From UTCFX2 sp963827155 (GTDB lineage Bacteria > Chloroflexota > Anaerolineae > Anaerolineales > UBA4823): a DNA stretch of 64,000 nt. Both the position numbers and the translations under genes were made by a program. The notes beneath the pieces were generated by a model that was not told the DNA's origin, did no database searches, and worked only from the letters and a program-made list of their open reading frames with translations. Location: assembly GCA_963827155.1 (NCBI GenBank), contig CAWGZV010000002.1:2046001-2110000 (forward strand), in the 5' to 3' direction. Of the stretch, positions 8,796-17,409 are shown piece by piece; within the stretch, counting starts at the first letter, position 1; every line of letters begins with the position of its first letter.

Positions 8796-11172
8796 GTGGT
8801 CTCGCAGAAAATCGGATTAATAATCACAGCTGCAGCCTTGTTGTTTAATTTAATGGGCTGCAGTTTTTCACCAAAATCCAACTTACTAACTGAATGGTAT
8901 TACACTGACCTGCTCAGCCTCGATCCTTCAGATACAGAGAATCCTGATCTTGACCTGGTCGCATTATATGCTCGGAAGCATGGCGGACGGTTAGAAATCC
9001 GGATTGATCTGCTCGAATCAACGGATTTTCAAGATATCGATCTCTACCTGGCGATCGACAGCCGATCTGGAGGAAGCCATGACCTGCCCATTAAAGGGAA
9101 GACTGACCTTGAATGGGAAAATTTGATTTCAATCCCATCGCATGGGGAAATCCAGATCGAAGGCATTGATGGCGCTGAAAAGGGTGGTTTGGGCGTGCTG
9201 GTGGTTCGTTCGCCAGAAATCGATGCAATCCTGGTCGAAATGAATGCCAACCCTTTGCAAGAGAACACGGATGGGCTGGACTTCGGCAAGCCCGAGAAGA
9301 TGCAAATATTTATCACACATGCTGGATCATCAGATATTGCAGACCAATCCGAACCAGTCTCCTTTGATGGTTTCCCTCCTCCGAGGGCGAATGTGATTTT
9401 TGCATTCTGGGAGTCTTACAATGCTTACTCACCTGCAACCGCTCTGCGTCGATGGGATGGAGCACACACTGGTCCAAATGGCGGCAGACATGGGCTTTTC
9501 AATTTGCTTCGCACGGCACGGTCAGCCCAAATCCCTCTCTTCCTGCTCGACCTAAAAGAACCTGCCCTCACTCGCCGCACTGGATTTTATTGGAAATCTA
9601 GATCTGGTGAGAGGTATGGTGGGGGAAGGGCTGCTTGAATTACCTCTCCCTATTCCAGATGAACGCTTTGGTCCGTTTAAGATCCCATACATGGCATCGG
9701 AAATATTTCTCTCAAAAGCAAGCGAGACAGCGAAGCGGTTTGGTCTGCCCGAGGAAAAAATGGTTTTCTCGCCAATGTGGACTGAGCTAAAGGATCAAAA
9801 AGGACAGCTCATCTTTACGCTTGCAGATCTTCCGACGAGCGTGCAAAGCTCCAAAAACGCTTCTGAATTTGGAAAAATTTTTCCCTTCCACGCATATCGC
9901 TGGAGAGACAACCTTGTTTTTCCTCTTTATGATTACAGCTTATCGAATGAGACTGACGCCGAAGGCAGTCAACAAACAGGATTGGGTGGACTGACGACTG
10001 TTTGGAAACGTCTAATCCTGCAAACCGCTTTTAGCAAATCCGGTGCAAAAAATGAAGCTAGGGAGAAGTATCTAAATCTTGGGGGGGCACTGCCGGGAAG
10101 TCGCTGGGGGGATCCGCAGGCGGCGCGAGCCGGTTTTGCCTGGTTGAAATCACATCCATGGGTGAAGATCTTGGGGACTGATGACCTAAAGTCAATGAAC
10201 GGTTCACCTCAGATGTATTCACCTGCAATCAGACAGCAAATCAATCTACCGGATCAGTCATTACCGAGCAATGATTTAGTCCAATCGCTCAAGGAAGCCC
10301 CAAAAAATTCGATTAGCGAAGCTGCCTGGAATGCTTATCGAGCTTTGTTCTCACCAATTTATCCTTACTCTCCAGAACTCCCAAAGCTGCGATCCGAATA
10401 CATAGGTCAGGTATGGTCGCTGCTAGAAGCTGCAAAGTGGGCAGAAAATCCGATCACGCATGCTGACTGCAATTCCGACCCGGACCGGGACGGGGAAGTC
10501 GAATGCATCCTTGCATCTGAAAGCACTTATACGATTTTCGAGATTGATAATGCTGAATTGAACTATCTATTTATTCGCGGAAATGACCAGAGTAGAAGCA
10601 ACCCTAAAAGCCACCAGATCATCGGTCCAAGCTCGCAATTCATCAGCGGGCTCAGCTCTCCAGAATTATGGAGCCCCGGCCGCGGATTGGCATCAGACCC
10701 CGCGATCGTCTCTGGGGCTTTTTCGATAATGGGGAGTGGCTTCGAACCTACAATCGAACCGAATAAACTGAATTTTCATAATCCAGAAGGGATCGAGAAG
10801 GAATTTCGGCTTAGGAATAACGGAATAGAAATCTCGATCCAACAATCCTCTGCGAATAAGCGCTACAAAGCCAAGATTCCACTGGCTATCGATACCTGGC
10901 ATTTGCAGCAACCCGGATGGGCAAAACAGTATACGTTCTACAAGGACGAAAATGAGCTTAAGATCGATTTTGTCGATGGAGACCGTCTTATAATCTTTTC
11001 AATGATCGACTTTTCCGTTGAGAGTTTCCAACAACCATCCATCCAATTCAGCCTGCTAGAGGACCCGAATGCAGATCATCCTCCAGGTTTCTATCAACCT
11101 TACCCACTTTTGATACTCGAAACGCCAGGAAGCAGAAGGAGCTTGTTCATAATTGAAGTCCTTCATAAATAA
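8796..11172 (+). pseudogene. Large secreted lipoprotein of unknown function, frameshifted
   Basis: Two frames (8796-9638 and the second up to 11172) make a product of about 790 residues. The N-terminus is a lipoprotein signal peptide with lipobox LMGC (Cys at about residue 22), so it should be anchored outside the cytoplasmic membrane. Frame one ends after FLLDLKEP and frame two continues LPSLAALDFIGNLDL; shortening the AAAA run at 9554-9557 by one A joins them as DLKNLPSLAALDF. The rest has repeated aromatic, Pro- and Asp-rich segments and an acidic DPDRDGEVE motif that could bind calcium. The pattern loosely recalls extracellular carbohydrate-active proteins, but I do not recognise a family. 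The next gene starts 80 bases later from its own promoter. Confidence 0.6.
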
Positions 11173-11209
11173 TGGGGACTTGCTGGAAATTGGGGATATT
11201 TATGACGGG

Positions 11210-11237
11210 TTGACAACCAACCCCACTATGATAATAT
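11210..11237 (+). promoter_or_regulatory. Sigma-70-type promoter of the hydrolase-fold gene
   Basis: TTGACA at 11210-11215, a 16-base spacer and TAATAT at 11232-11237. Transcription would start near 11244, leaving a leader of about 9 bases before ATG 11253, too short for a normal Shine-Dalgarno. Confidence 0.65.
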
Positions 11238-11252
11238 CTCCCGCGAGTAGTC

Positions 11253-12215
11253 ATGAAACCGATAACATTCAAAGAACTTCAAACCGAGCTGCGAAGGTTG
11301 TATCACGCAGAAGATTATTCTGCTGCTATCAAATTGATTCTGGATATGTTTGAGCAGTTCCCTGAGCGAAGGCCGGTTTTGGATTACTGGCGATTTACGC
11401 TATCTGCCTGGAGCGGCGATTTGGATGGAGCAATTAATGCGATTGAGGAAGCTCAATCAAAAGGAAGCTGGTTCAGCGAACTGATCATGAGGCAAAGCCC
11501 ATCGCTGAAACCACTCCAAGGCGACCCCAGGTTTGAGCATTTAATCACCCGAAATCAAGAACTCGCGGAACACGACCAACAGGAATTGTTCCCTTTTTAT
11601 GTAATTCGACCAGAAGGCAAATGTCTCAATAATGGAAGCGCCTGCCCACTGTTGATTGGGCTCCATGAGAATGGTGGGACCGTCCAAAGTTCAATCGAAT
11701 TCTGGAAACCAGCAGCAACCAATGGTTGGCTCGTTGGAGCCGTCCAATCTTCGCAAGCCTGGATGAAAGGGGCATATATTTGGGACGATCGGGAAACCGC
11801 CAAAACTGAAATTCGGCGGGATTATGATTCCTTGGTCGAGCATTATCGAATTAACCCCTGGCAGACCGTTTTGGCCGGACGCGGGGTGGGCGGCGAAACT
11901 GCGATCTGGCTCGCACTTAATGGGTCTCTCGAGGTGAAACACTTCCTCGCGATCTGCCCGATTGGTCCAAGCATCGATGATCCGAATGAGCTGGATGAAT
12001 CGCTTCGTGAGACTTCTCTTGAAGGAGGGCGCGGTTATATCATCACCGGTGAGCTGGACGAAAGCATTTCACAACCATCGATCAGCACCCTGGTCGATAT
12101 GCTCAACGAAAGAGGGGTCCAAACCGCGATCGAAATTGTTCCAGGCGTCGAGGGTGACTACAACCCAGATTATGAGCCTGCAATTCTGCGAGGTCTAAAT
12201 TATTTAACTGGCTGA
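11253..12215 (+). CDS. TPR-like plus alpha/beta-hydrolase-fold protein without the nucleophile serine
   Basis: 320 residues. The first 100 form helical, TPR-like repeats (LYHAEDYSAAIKLILDMFEQ and a following pair). Residues 117-320 look like a phospholipase/carboxylesterase-type alpha/beta hydrolase: the oxyanion strand PLLIGLHENGG, and a nucleophile-elbow strand reading TVLAGRGVGGE (G209 to G213), where the family has G-x-S-x-G. The serine position is Gly, so ordinary esterase activity is unlikely. It may be a binding protein or a decayed enzyme. No signal peptide is seen. It has its own promoter and lies between a secreted lipoprotein and glnA. Confidence 0.65.
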   Translation: MKPITFKELQTELRRLYHAEDYSAAIKLILDMFEQFPERRPVLDYWRFTLSAWSGDLDGAINAIEEAQSKGSWFSELIMRQSPSLKPLQGDPRFEHLITRNQELAEHDQQELFPFYVIRPEGKCLNNGSACPLLIGLHENGGTVQSSIEFWKPAATNGWLVGAVQSSQAWMKGAYIWDDRETAKTEIRRDYDSLVEHYRINPWQTVLAGRGVGGETAIWLALNGSLEVKHFLAICPIGPSIDDPNELDESLRETSLEGGRGYIITGELDESISQPSISTLVDMLNERGVQTAIEIVPGVEGDYNPDYEPAILRGLNYLTG

Positions 12216-12283
12216 AAGATTAAAACCTGATAATCCGTGGGGAATCAAATTATGAAAAAAGGAAATTTAAAGGAGACCGTCTG

Positions 12284-13705
12284 ATGTTTGAGACTTTCGA
12301 TCAGAGCGCCTTATATGTTGAAAAAAACTTGATCCAGATGATCGACCTGAAGTTTTGCGATTTATGGGGAAGATGGCACCATCTTACCCTTCCAGCCAGC
12401 CAGTTCACGCCGGATGTGATGGAGGCTGGGATCGGCTTTGACGGCTCGGCAGTGGGATTGAAAAGCGTCAAAGCCGGCGATATGGTGCTTGTGCCAGATC
12501 TTGCCACAGGTTTTCTAGATCCTTTTTGGGAAGCTAAAACGCTCAGTTTTATCTGCATCACCTTAGAAGCAGATACCCACCAGGTATTTTCAAACGACCC
12601 GCGGAATGTTGCCAGGCGGGCTGAGAGCTACCTGCGAGAAACGGGTTCAGCCGACCGCAGCCTTTGGGGGCCGGAATTTGAATTCTATGTTTTTGATAAG
12701 GTGGCGTTTGATAATGGCGTGAACCATGCCTCCTACCGGCTAGATTCAAACGAAGCAGATTGGAACAGTGCAATCGGTGGGCATGGGCACTATATCCCAC
12801 TGCATGGCGGTTATCACGCGATTCCGCCTAAAGACCAGCTATTTAATTTAAGGGCGGAAATGACCCTTCATCTGGAGGCGATGGGAGTCCCGGTAAAGTA
12901 CCATCATCACGAGGTGGGAGGCCCAGGGCAATCTGAAATCGAGACTCCAATGATGGGATTGGTGGAAGCAGGGGATGCAACGATGCTGGTCAAATATGTG
13001 ACCAAGATGACCGCGCACGCCCGCGGTCAGACTGTCACATTCATGCCAAAACCACTCCACGGAGAAGCTGGCAGCGGGATGCATTTTCACCAACATCTTT
13101 TTAAAGGAAATCGGAACCTTTTTTATGATCCACAAGGCTATGGCTGTATGAGCGAGACGGCGCGATATTATATCGGTGGGTTGCTGCACCACGGCGCTGC
13201 CTTGCTCGGCTTGACAAACCCGAGCACGAATTCTTTCCGGCGACTTATCCCTGGTTACGAAGCTCCAGTAAACGCTTTTTTCTCCCTCGGCAACCGCAGC
13301 GCTGCTGTCCGGATTCCAAAGTACGCGAACCAGGCTCATACCGCCCGCATTGAGTTCCGCCCTCCTGACGCGACGTGCAATGTCTATTTGGCGCTTGCAG
13401 GGCAATTGTTGGCCGGATTAGATGGGATCAAGAATAAAATTGATCCAACCACGAGTGGATTTGGACCTATCGATGTAAACGTTTTTGCATGGAGCGAAGA
13501 ACAACGCGAAAAAATTCATAAACTGCCCGCCTCTATGCGCGAAGCAATGGATTCGCTTCAGAATGACCATCAATTTCTATGCTCTGGAGACGTCTTTACG
13601 GAAGAAATGATCGAGCAGTGGATCCACTTCAAGCTCGAATCTGAATATTATGAAGTGCGCGACCGCCCACATCCTTATGAGATGAGGTTGTATTTCGATG
13701 TCTAG
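12284..13705 (+). CDS. glnA: Glutamine synthetase, type I
   Basis: ATP-dependent synthesis of glutamine from glutamate and ammonium; 473 residues, cytosolic, normally a dodecamer. Visible motifs: the N-terminal beta-grasp FCDLWGRWHHLTLP, GFDGSAVG, metal-binding GPEFEFYVFD and GPGQSEIE, ATP-binding GEAGSGMHFHQHLFK, GYEAPVN, NRSAAVRIP, and ARIEFRPPDATCNVYLALAG. The C-terminal segment where GSI-beta enzymes carry the adenylylated Tyr (NLYDLPPEE-like) reads VNVFAWSEEQ, so adenylylation control is not expected. AAGGAG at 12269-12274 supports the ATG. A 10-codon open frame (12252-12284) ends on the glnA start as TGATG. The 3' end overlaps nadD on the opposite strand by 4 bases. Confidence 0.93.
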   Translation: MFETFDQSALYVEKNLIQMIDLKFCDLWGRWHHLTLPASQFTPDVMEAGIGFDGSAVGLKSVKAGDMVLVPDLATGFLDPFWEAKTLSFICITLEADTHQVFSNDPRNVARRAESYLRETGSADRSLWGPEFEFYVFDKVAFDNGVNHASYRLDSNEADWNSAIGGHGHYIPLHGGYHAIPPKDQLFNLRAEMTLHLEAMGVPVKYHHHEVGGPGQSEIETPMMGLVEAGDATMLVKYVTKMTAHARGQTVTFMPKPLHGEAGSGMHFHQHLFKGNRNLFYDPQGYGCMSETARYYIGGLLHHGAALLGLTNPSTNSFRRLIPGYEAPVNAFFSLGNRSAAVRIPKYANQAHTARIEFRPPDATCNVYLALAGQLLAGLDGIKNKIDPTTSGFGPIDVNVFAWSEEQREKIHKLPASMREAMDSLQNDHQFLCSGDVFTEEMIEQWIHFKLESEYYEVRDRPHPYEMRLYFDV

Positions 13706-14331
13706 GCAGTTAGGTTTAAAGTGGAATACAGGGAATTCTTCTCGATAAAGGAGCGAACAGGGTACGGCAAATAATAATCGTAAGGGCCATTTTCAGCGAT
13801 TTTTTCACGCAAGCGTGAAGAAGATATTTCAAGCAGGGGGGCGTCTAGAATTCGAATACGAGCTTGAATACCTGGAAAATGGCGATCGAGCTCCTCCAAG
13901 TCGACATGGTTACCGGGGCGCAACATTATGCCTAATTCATCGCATTGTTTTACAAACTCGTATGGGTGATACCAATCTCGCAGATCATCGAGCGAGTCGG
14001 AACCCATTAAATAGACAATAACTGCCGATGGGAAACGCTGGTGCAGGATTCTGAGCGTATCGACTGCGTAATGAGGCGGCGGGCGATCAATATCAACGGT
14101 GCAGAGTTCAAATTTTGAATTATTTTCCAGAGTAAGCCGCAACATCTCCTGGCGTGCCAGAAGCGGCGGAAGCTCGTACTGTAATTTATGTGGGGGAAAT
14201 GGAGTGAGCACCCATAAGATCCGATCAAGTTTTAATTGGAACAAGGCTTCTAATGCCAGGATTTGATGACCGATATGAGGCGGGTTGAATGTACCTCCAA
14301 ATATCCCCAGACGTAAGGTATCTTTTTTCAC
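13702..14331 (-). CDS. nadD: Nicotinate-nucleotide adenylyltransferase
   Basis: Adenylates nicotinate mononucleotide in NAD synthesis. 209 residues of the nucleotidyltransferase (HIGH) superfamily: GIFGGTFNPPHIGH at the N-terminus, the FPPHK substrate loop, MGSDSLDDLRDWY, and the C-terminal ISSSRLRE signature. The start lies 4 bases downstream of the obgE stop, so nadD is the second gene of an obgE-nadD operon, a common bacterial arrangement. It converges on glnA with a 4-base overlap. Confidence 0.95.
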   Translation of the reverse strand: MKKDTLRLGIFGGTFNPPHIGHQILALEALFQLKLDRILWVLTPFPPHKLQYELPPLLARQEMLRLTLENNSKFELCTVDIDRPPPHYAVDTLRILHQRFPSAVIVYLMGSDSLDDLRDWYHPYEFVKQCDELGIMLRPGNHVDLEELDRHFPGIQARIRILDAPLLEISSSRLREKIAENGPYDYYLPYPVRSFIEKNSLYSTLNLTA

Positions 14332-14335
14332 CTAT

Positions 14336-15625
14336 CTAATCCTGCCACTCGAGCTCAAAATCGCCGATGAAAACAGTGTCGCCGTCCTTAATTCCGGCTT
14401 CGCGCAGCGCTTTGTCGATCCCTAACGTCTCCAGAATCCGCTGAAAACGGCGAATTGATTGGAAATGCTCCCAATAGGTCATGCTGGCAGCTCGTTCTAT
14501 CGCGACACCAGCAACCCGCCAGCCATTAATCTCTCGTTGAATTGTAAACGCATTTGGATCAACCTCCACTCGATAAACCGGCAGCTCGGATTTTATCAAT
14601 GGTAAAGGAGTTTCTCGCAGCAGTTCAGCGGCACGAAAAAGCAACGGGCGAATTTCTTTGCTAGAAATAGCGGAAATAGCAAATGGCTCTGGGTCAAGTT
14701 TGATTTTTCGTGACGATTTTTTGATCTCAGCTTTCAGTCGGGTTTTTATCTCGTCCCATCGGTTCTTGACTTCGGAGAGGTCGGTTTTATTGAAAACGAC
14801 AATCTGCGGTTTCTGAGACAATTCCGGATCAAACAGCGCCAGTTCAGTATTGATTTGGGTGAAATCGGAGAGCGGATCTTCAGATAAGCCATCGAGAAGG
14901 TGGATCAAAATCCTGGTGCGTTGGATATGACGTAAGAAATCATGCCCCAAGCCGACACCCGAGTGAGCCCCCTCAATCAATCCCGGGATATCTGCAAGGA
15001 TCAGGTGAGTATCTTCGTCAAGATCTGCAATTCCAAGATTTGGCTCAAGGGTGGTGAATGGGTAAGCCGCAATTTTTGGTCTGGCATTTGTTGCAGAAGC
15101 AAGCAGCGTGGATTTTCCCGCGTTTGGGACACCGACGATCCCAACATCTGCGATCAGCCGCAGCTCAAGGCGGAGATTGCGTTCTTCACCTGGCTCACCC
15201 TTCTCGGCAATCCGAGGGACCTGGCGGGTAGAGGAGGCAAATCTCGAATTTCCGCGCCCACCGCGTCCGCCTCGAGCAACCACAAAACGCTGCCCCGGCT
15301 CTACAAGATCCCCGATCAGGGAGTTATCCGTCGAATTATAAACCGTCGTGCCTGGAGGAACCTGGATAATCAATTCATCGGCAGAATGTCCGGTCATGTT
15401 CTGTTTTGCGCCGTTCATCCCGTCGAGCGCTCTGAAGCGGCGCTTGTGACGGAATTGGTAAAGGGTGTTTAGATGAGGTTCAACTTCCAGAATTACATCC
15501 CCACCCCGACCCCCATCCCCACCATCAGGACCACCGCGTGGGACATATTTTTCCCTGCGAAAATGTACTGAACCATCCCCGCCCTTACCAGATTGAATAT
15601 GAATTTCCGCTTGATCTAGAAACAT
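14336..15625 (-). CDS. obgE: GTPase Obg (CgtA)
   Basis: Ribosome-associated GTPase involved in 50S assembly and stress signalling; 429 residues. The Gly-rich Obg fold occupies the first about 158 residues (SGKGGDGSVHFRREKYVPRG and GGDGGRGGDV). The G domain follows: G1 GVPNAGKSTLL, G3 DIPGLIEGAH, G4 NKTD, and a SAI-type G5. The C-terminal about 80 residues correspond to the OCT domain found in several phyla (VYRVEVDPNAFTIQ). A TATAAT box lies 6 bases upstream of the ATG, predicting a leaderless transcript; no good Shine-Dalgarno is present. The upstream region is shared with rex and holds a Rex operator. Confidence 0.95.
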   Translation of the reverse strand: MFLDQAEIHIQSGKGGDGSVHFRREKYVPRGGPDGGDGGRGGDVILEVEPHLNTLYQFRHKRRFRALDGMNGAKQNMTGHSADELIIQVPPGTTVYNSTDNSLIGDLVEPGQRFVVARGGRGGRGNSRFASSTRQVPRIAEKGEPGEERNLRLELRLIADVGIVGVPNAGKSTLLASATNARPKIAAYPFTTLEPNLGIADLDEDTHLILADIPGLIEGAHSGVGLGHDFLRHIQRTRILIHLLDGLSEDPLSDFTQINTELALFDPELSQKPQIVVFNKTDLSEVKNRWDEIKTRLKAEIKKSSRKIKLDPEPFAISAISSKEIRPLLFRAAELLRETPLPLIKSELPVYRVEVDPNAFTIQREINGWRVAGVAIERAASMTYWEHFQSIRRFQRILETLGIDKALREAGIKDGDTVFIGDFELEWQD

Positions 15626-15631
15626 AAAAAA

Positions 15632-15637
15632 ATTATA
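15632..15637 (-). promoter_or_regulatory. -10 box (TATAAT) of obgE, leaderless geometry
   Basis: Read on the minus strand, 15637 to 15632 is exactly TATAAT, with 6 bases to the obgE ATG at 15625. A weak -35-like AATACA lies 17 bases further upstream. The predicted start of transcription coincides with the start codon. Confidence 0.5.
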
Positions 15638-15662
15638 CCTCTGAAAAATGATTGTGTATTTA

Positions 15663-15680
15663 TTGTGTGGAATTGCACAA
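15663..15680 (+). promoter_or_regulatory. Rex operator in the obgE-rex divergent region
   Basis: TTGTG at 15663-15667 and CACAA at 15676-15680 are separated by 8 bases, matching both half-sites and the spacing of the established Rex (NADH/NAD+ sensor) box TTGTGAAWWWWTTCACAA. It lies 47 bases before the rex ATG, overlaps the proposed rex -35, and is just upstream of the proposed obgE -35, so autoregulation is likely and an effect on obgE-nadD is possible. Confidence 0.8.
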
Positions 15681-15701
15681 TAGTGGTTTTTATTGTAAAA
15701 T
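15673..15701 (+). promoter_or_regulatory. Proposed rex promoter
   Basis: A weak -35 TTGCAC (15673-15678), 17-base spacer and a good -10 TAAAAT (15696-15701). The -35 lies in the right half of the Rex operator, so bound Rex would block polymerase. Confidence 0.5.
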
Positions 15702-15726
15702 CGATTTAATTAAAGCGGAGGAGACC

Positions 15727-16347
15727 ATGCATGATAAGCAAATCCCCGATATCGTTGTGGGTCGGCTGCCACAGTACTTGCGCTCGTTACAGCGCATGGC
15801 ACGAGAAGGGCGAACAGTCACTTCTTCTCAGGAATTAGGAGAACGGCTGCGCATTTCAGCGGCTCAAATCAGGAAAGATCTTTCGCAATTTGGTGAGTTT
15901 GGGAAGCAAGGCACCGGCTACCAAATTTCATTCTTAATCAAGAAGCTTCAGGAGATTTTGAATGTTGACCACGATTGGGATATCGTAGTTGTTGGCGCCG
16001 GCGGTATCGGGAGCGCGATCATCCGCTACAAGGGATTTACCAATCGGGGGTTCAACGTTCGAATGGTTTTTGATGTCGACCAAGAGAAAATCGGGACCTC
16101 CATCGACGATTTTGTCGTCCAGAATTTTTCCGGGATAGTGGATGCAGTCCGTGAAGCAGGAATTAAAATCGCAATGGTCGCGGTTCCTGCGGTCCATGCC
16201 CAAGAAGTCACAGATAAACTTGTAGAAGGCGGTGTGCGAGGGATATTGAATTACGCTCCAATCAGCCTGACTGCACCTGCTGGTGTTTATATCCAACATA
16301 TCGATCCTTCGATTGGGTTGCAGCGTATGACCTATTACCTGGAATAG
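15727..16347 (+). CDS. rex: Redox-sensing transcriptional repressor Rex
   Basis: 206-residue repressor that leaves DNA when NADH binds. The N-terminal winged helix (IVVGRLPQYLRSLQRM, then ISAAQIRKDLSQFGEFG) is followed by a Rossmann domain with GAGGIGSAI, the acidic MVFDVDQEKIG segment, AMVAVPAVHAQ, and a C-terminal domain-swapping helix ending QRMTYYLE. GGAGGAGA immediately upstream supports the ATG at 15727; the frame is open 25 codons further upstream, but that stretch covers the promoter and operator. The operator and gene arrangement predict autoregulation. It probably reports NADH status for fermentative or respiratory genes elsewhere. Confidence 0.95.
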   Translation: MHDKQIPDIVVGRLPQYLRSLQRMAREGRTVTSSQELGERLRISAAQIRKDLSQFGEFGKQGTGYQISFLIKKLQEILNVDHDWDIVVVGAGGIGSAIIRYKGFTNRGFNVRMVFDVDQEKIGTSIDDFVVQNFSGIVDAVREAGIKIAMVAVPAVHAQEVTDKLVEGGVRGILNYAPISLTAPAGVYIQHIDPSIGLQRMTYYLE

Positions 16348-16398
16348 GTCGCGTCGATTACAAGCGATCTCTGGTCTAATATTTTCTTCAGGGGGATC

Positions 16399-17406
16399 TC
16401 AAATCGATGGCAAATTGCGGCGGATGAGCGGATACATTGCCAACGCTCGAACCGCTCCAATTGCTGTGCACACGGTGGGATTATCCACGCGGTAAGCAGG
16501 GATGCCAAGCTCTTTGGTAATTAATTTGTCCATGCCTCGGAGCAGTGCTCCACCGCCCGTCAGGGCAACACCGCGATCGATAATATCAGAGACTAGCTCT
16601 GGAGGTGTTTTCTCGAGGACGCGCCTGGCAGTATCAACAATGTTTCTTAATGGATCGCGCAGCGATTCGACGACCTCGCCGGTGGTCAAGGTGGCAGGCC
16701 TCGGAAGACCGCTGACCTGGTCTTGACCTTGAATCTCGATGGACTGTTCTTCTTCCTGCGGCACAGCAGCACCAATTCTGATCTTGACCTGTTCTGCGGT
16801 GAGCTGTCCAATGATCAAACCGTATTTCTTGCGAATATAAGCGACGATGGCTTCGTCGAGCGAGAGCCCGCCGGCGCGCAAGGTTTCAGCAGAGACGATC
16901 CCATACATGGCCATTACTGCAGCCTGGGTTGCACCTCCACCAAGACAGATCAGCATATTACCAGAAGGCGTCCCAATCGGGAGATCAACACCGAGTGCAG
17001 CTGCAAGCGGTTGTTGGACCAGATAAGCTTCGCGACTCCCAGCCTGCAGTGAAGCTTCATGAACTGCCCGGCTTTCAACACTGGTAATGCCATGGGGAAC
17101 TGTCACCATTAATCGCGGACCGAAAATCCGCATAGGTCCAGCCAATTTTTTCATGAGCGCTGAAAGCATGAATTCAGCCACCTCATAGTCCGCGATCACT
17201 CCATTGACCATAGGGCGAGTCACCTCGAGCGATTCCGGGACTTTTCCGAGCATATTTTGGGCTTCCTGACCCCAGGCAACCATTTTCTGCTCTTCGATGA
17301 CTATAGCCGCGACGGTAGGTTCCTGGAGGACAATCTCATTCCCCTCAGCCACTCTGATAAAGAAAGTGCCCAGGTCTATTCCCAGCTCACGGGAAAAAAG
17401 TGCCAT
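16399..17406 (-). CDS. MreB/Mbl-like actin homologue with altered catalytic residues
   Basis: 335 residues aligning along the whole length of MreB (GIDLGT, NGVIADYEV, VTVPHGITSVESRAV, IRKKYGLIIG, GVALTGGGALLRGMD). Several nucleotide-site residues differ. Phosphate loop 1 reads DLGTFFIRV instead of DLGTANTLV. The EEP segment carrying the catalytic Glu reads QQPLAAALG (Q131-Q132). Phosphate loop 2 reads CLGGGAT instead of DIGGGTT (C154 for Asp). It could bind nucleotide weakly, but hydrolysis looks impaired. It starts 3 bases after atpC and is probably its co-transcribed last gene; Bacillus also has an mbl gene near atp. It is either a specialised cytoskeletal paralogue or a lineage variant of MreB. 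Confidence 0.82.
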   Translation of the reverse strand: MALFSRELGIDLGTFFIRVAEGNEIVLQEPTVAAIVIEEQKMVAWGQEAQNMLGKVPESLEVTRPMVNGVIADYEVAEFMLSALMKKLAGPMRIFGPRLMVTVPHGITSVESRAVHEASLQAGSREAYLVQQPLAAALGVDLPIGTPSGNMLICLGGGATQAAVMAMYGIVSAETLRAGGLSLDEAIVAYIRKKYGLIIGQLTAEQVKIRIGAAVPQEEEQSIEIQGQDQVSGLPRPATLTTGEVVESLRDPLRNIVDTARRVLEKTPPELVSDIIDRGVALTGGGALLRGMDKLITKELGIPAYRVDNPTVCTAIGAVRALAMYPLIRRNLPSI

Positions 17407-17409
17407 AAT

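Noticed and set aside
12848..13405. 185-residue frame antisense to glnA
   Set aside because: glnA is certain on the other strand; the antisense frame has no start signal or motif.
14942..15472. 176-residue plus-strand frame opposite obgE
   Set aside because: Antisense to the conserved Obg and G domains; a by-product of codon bias.
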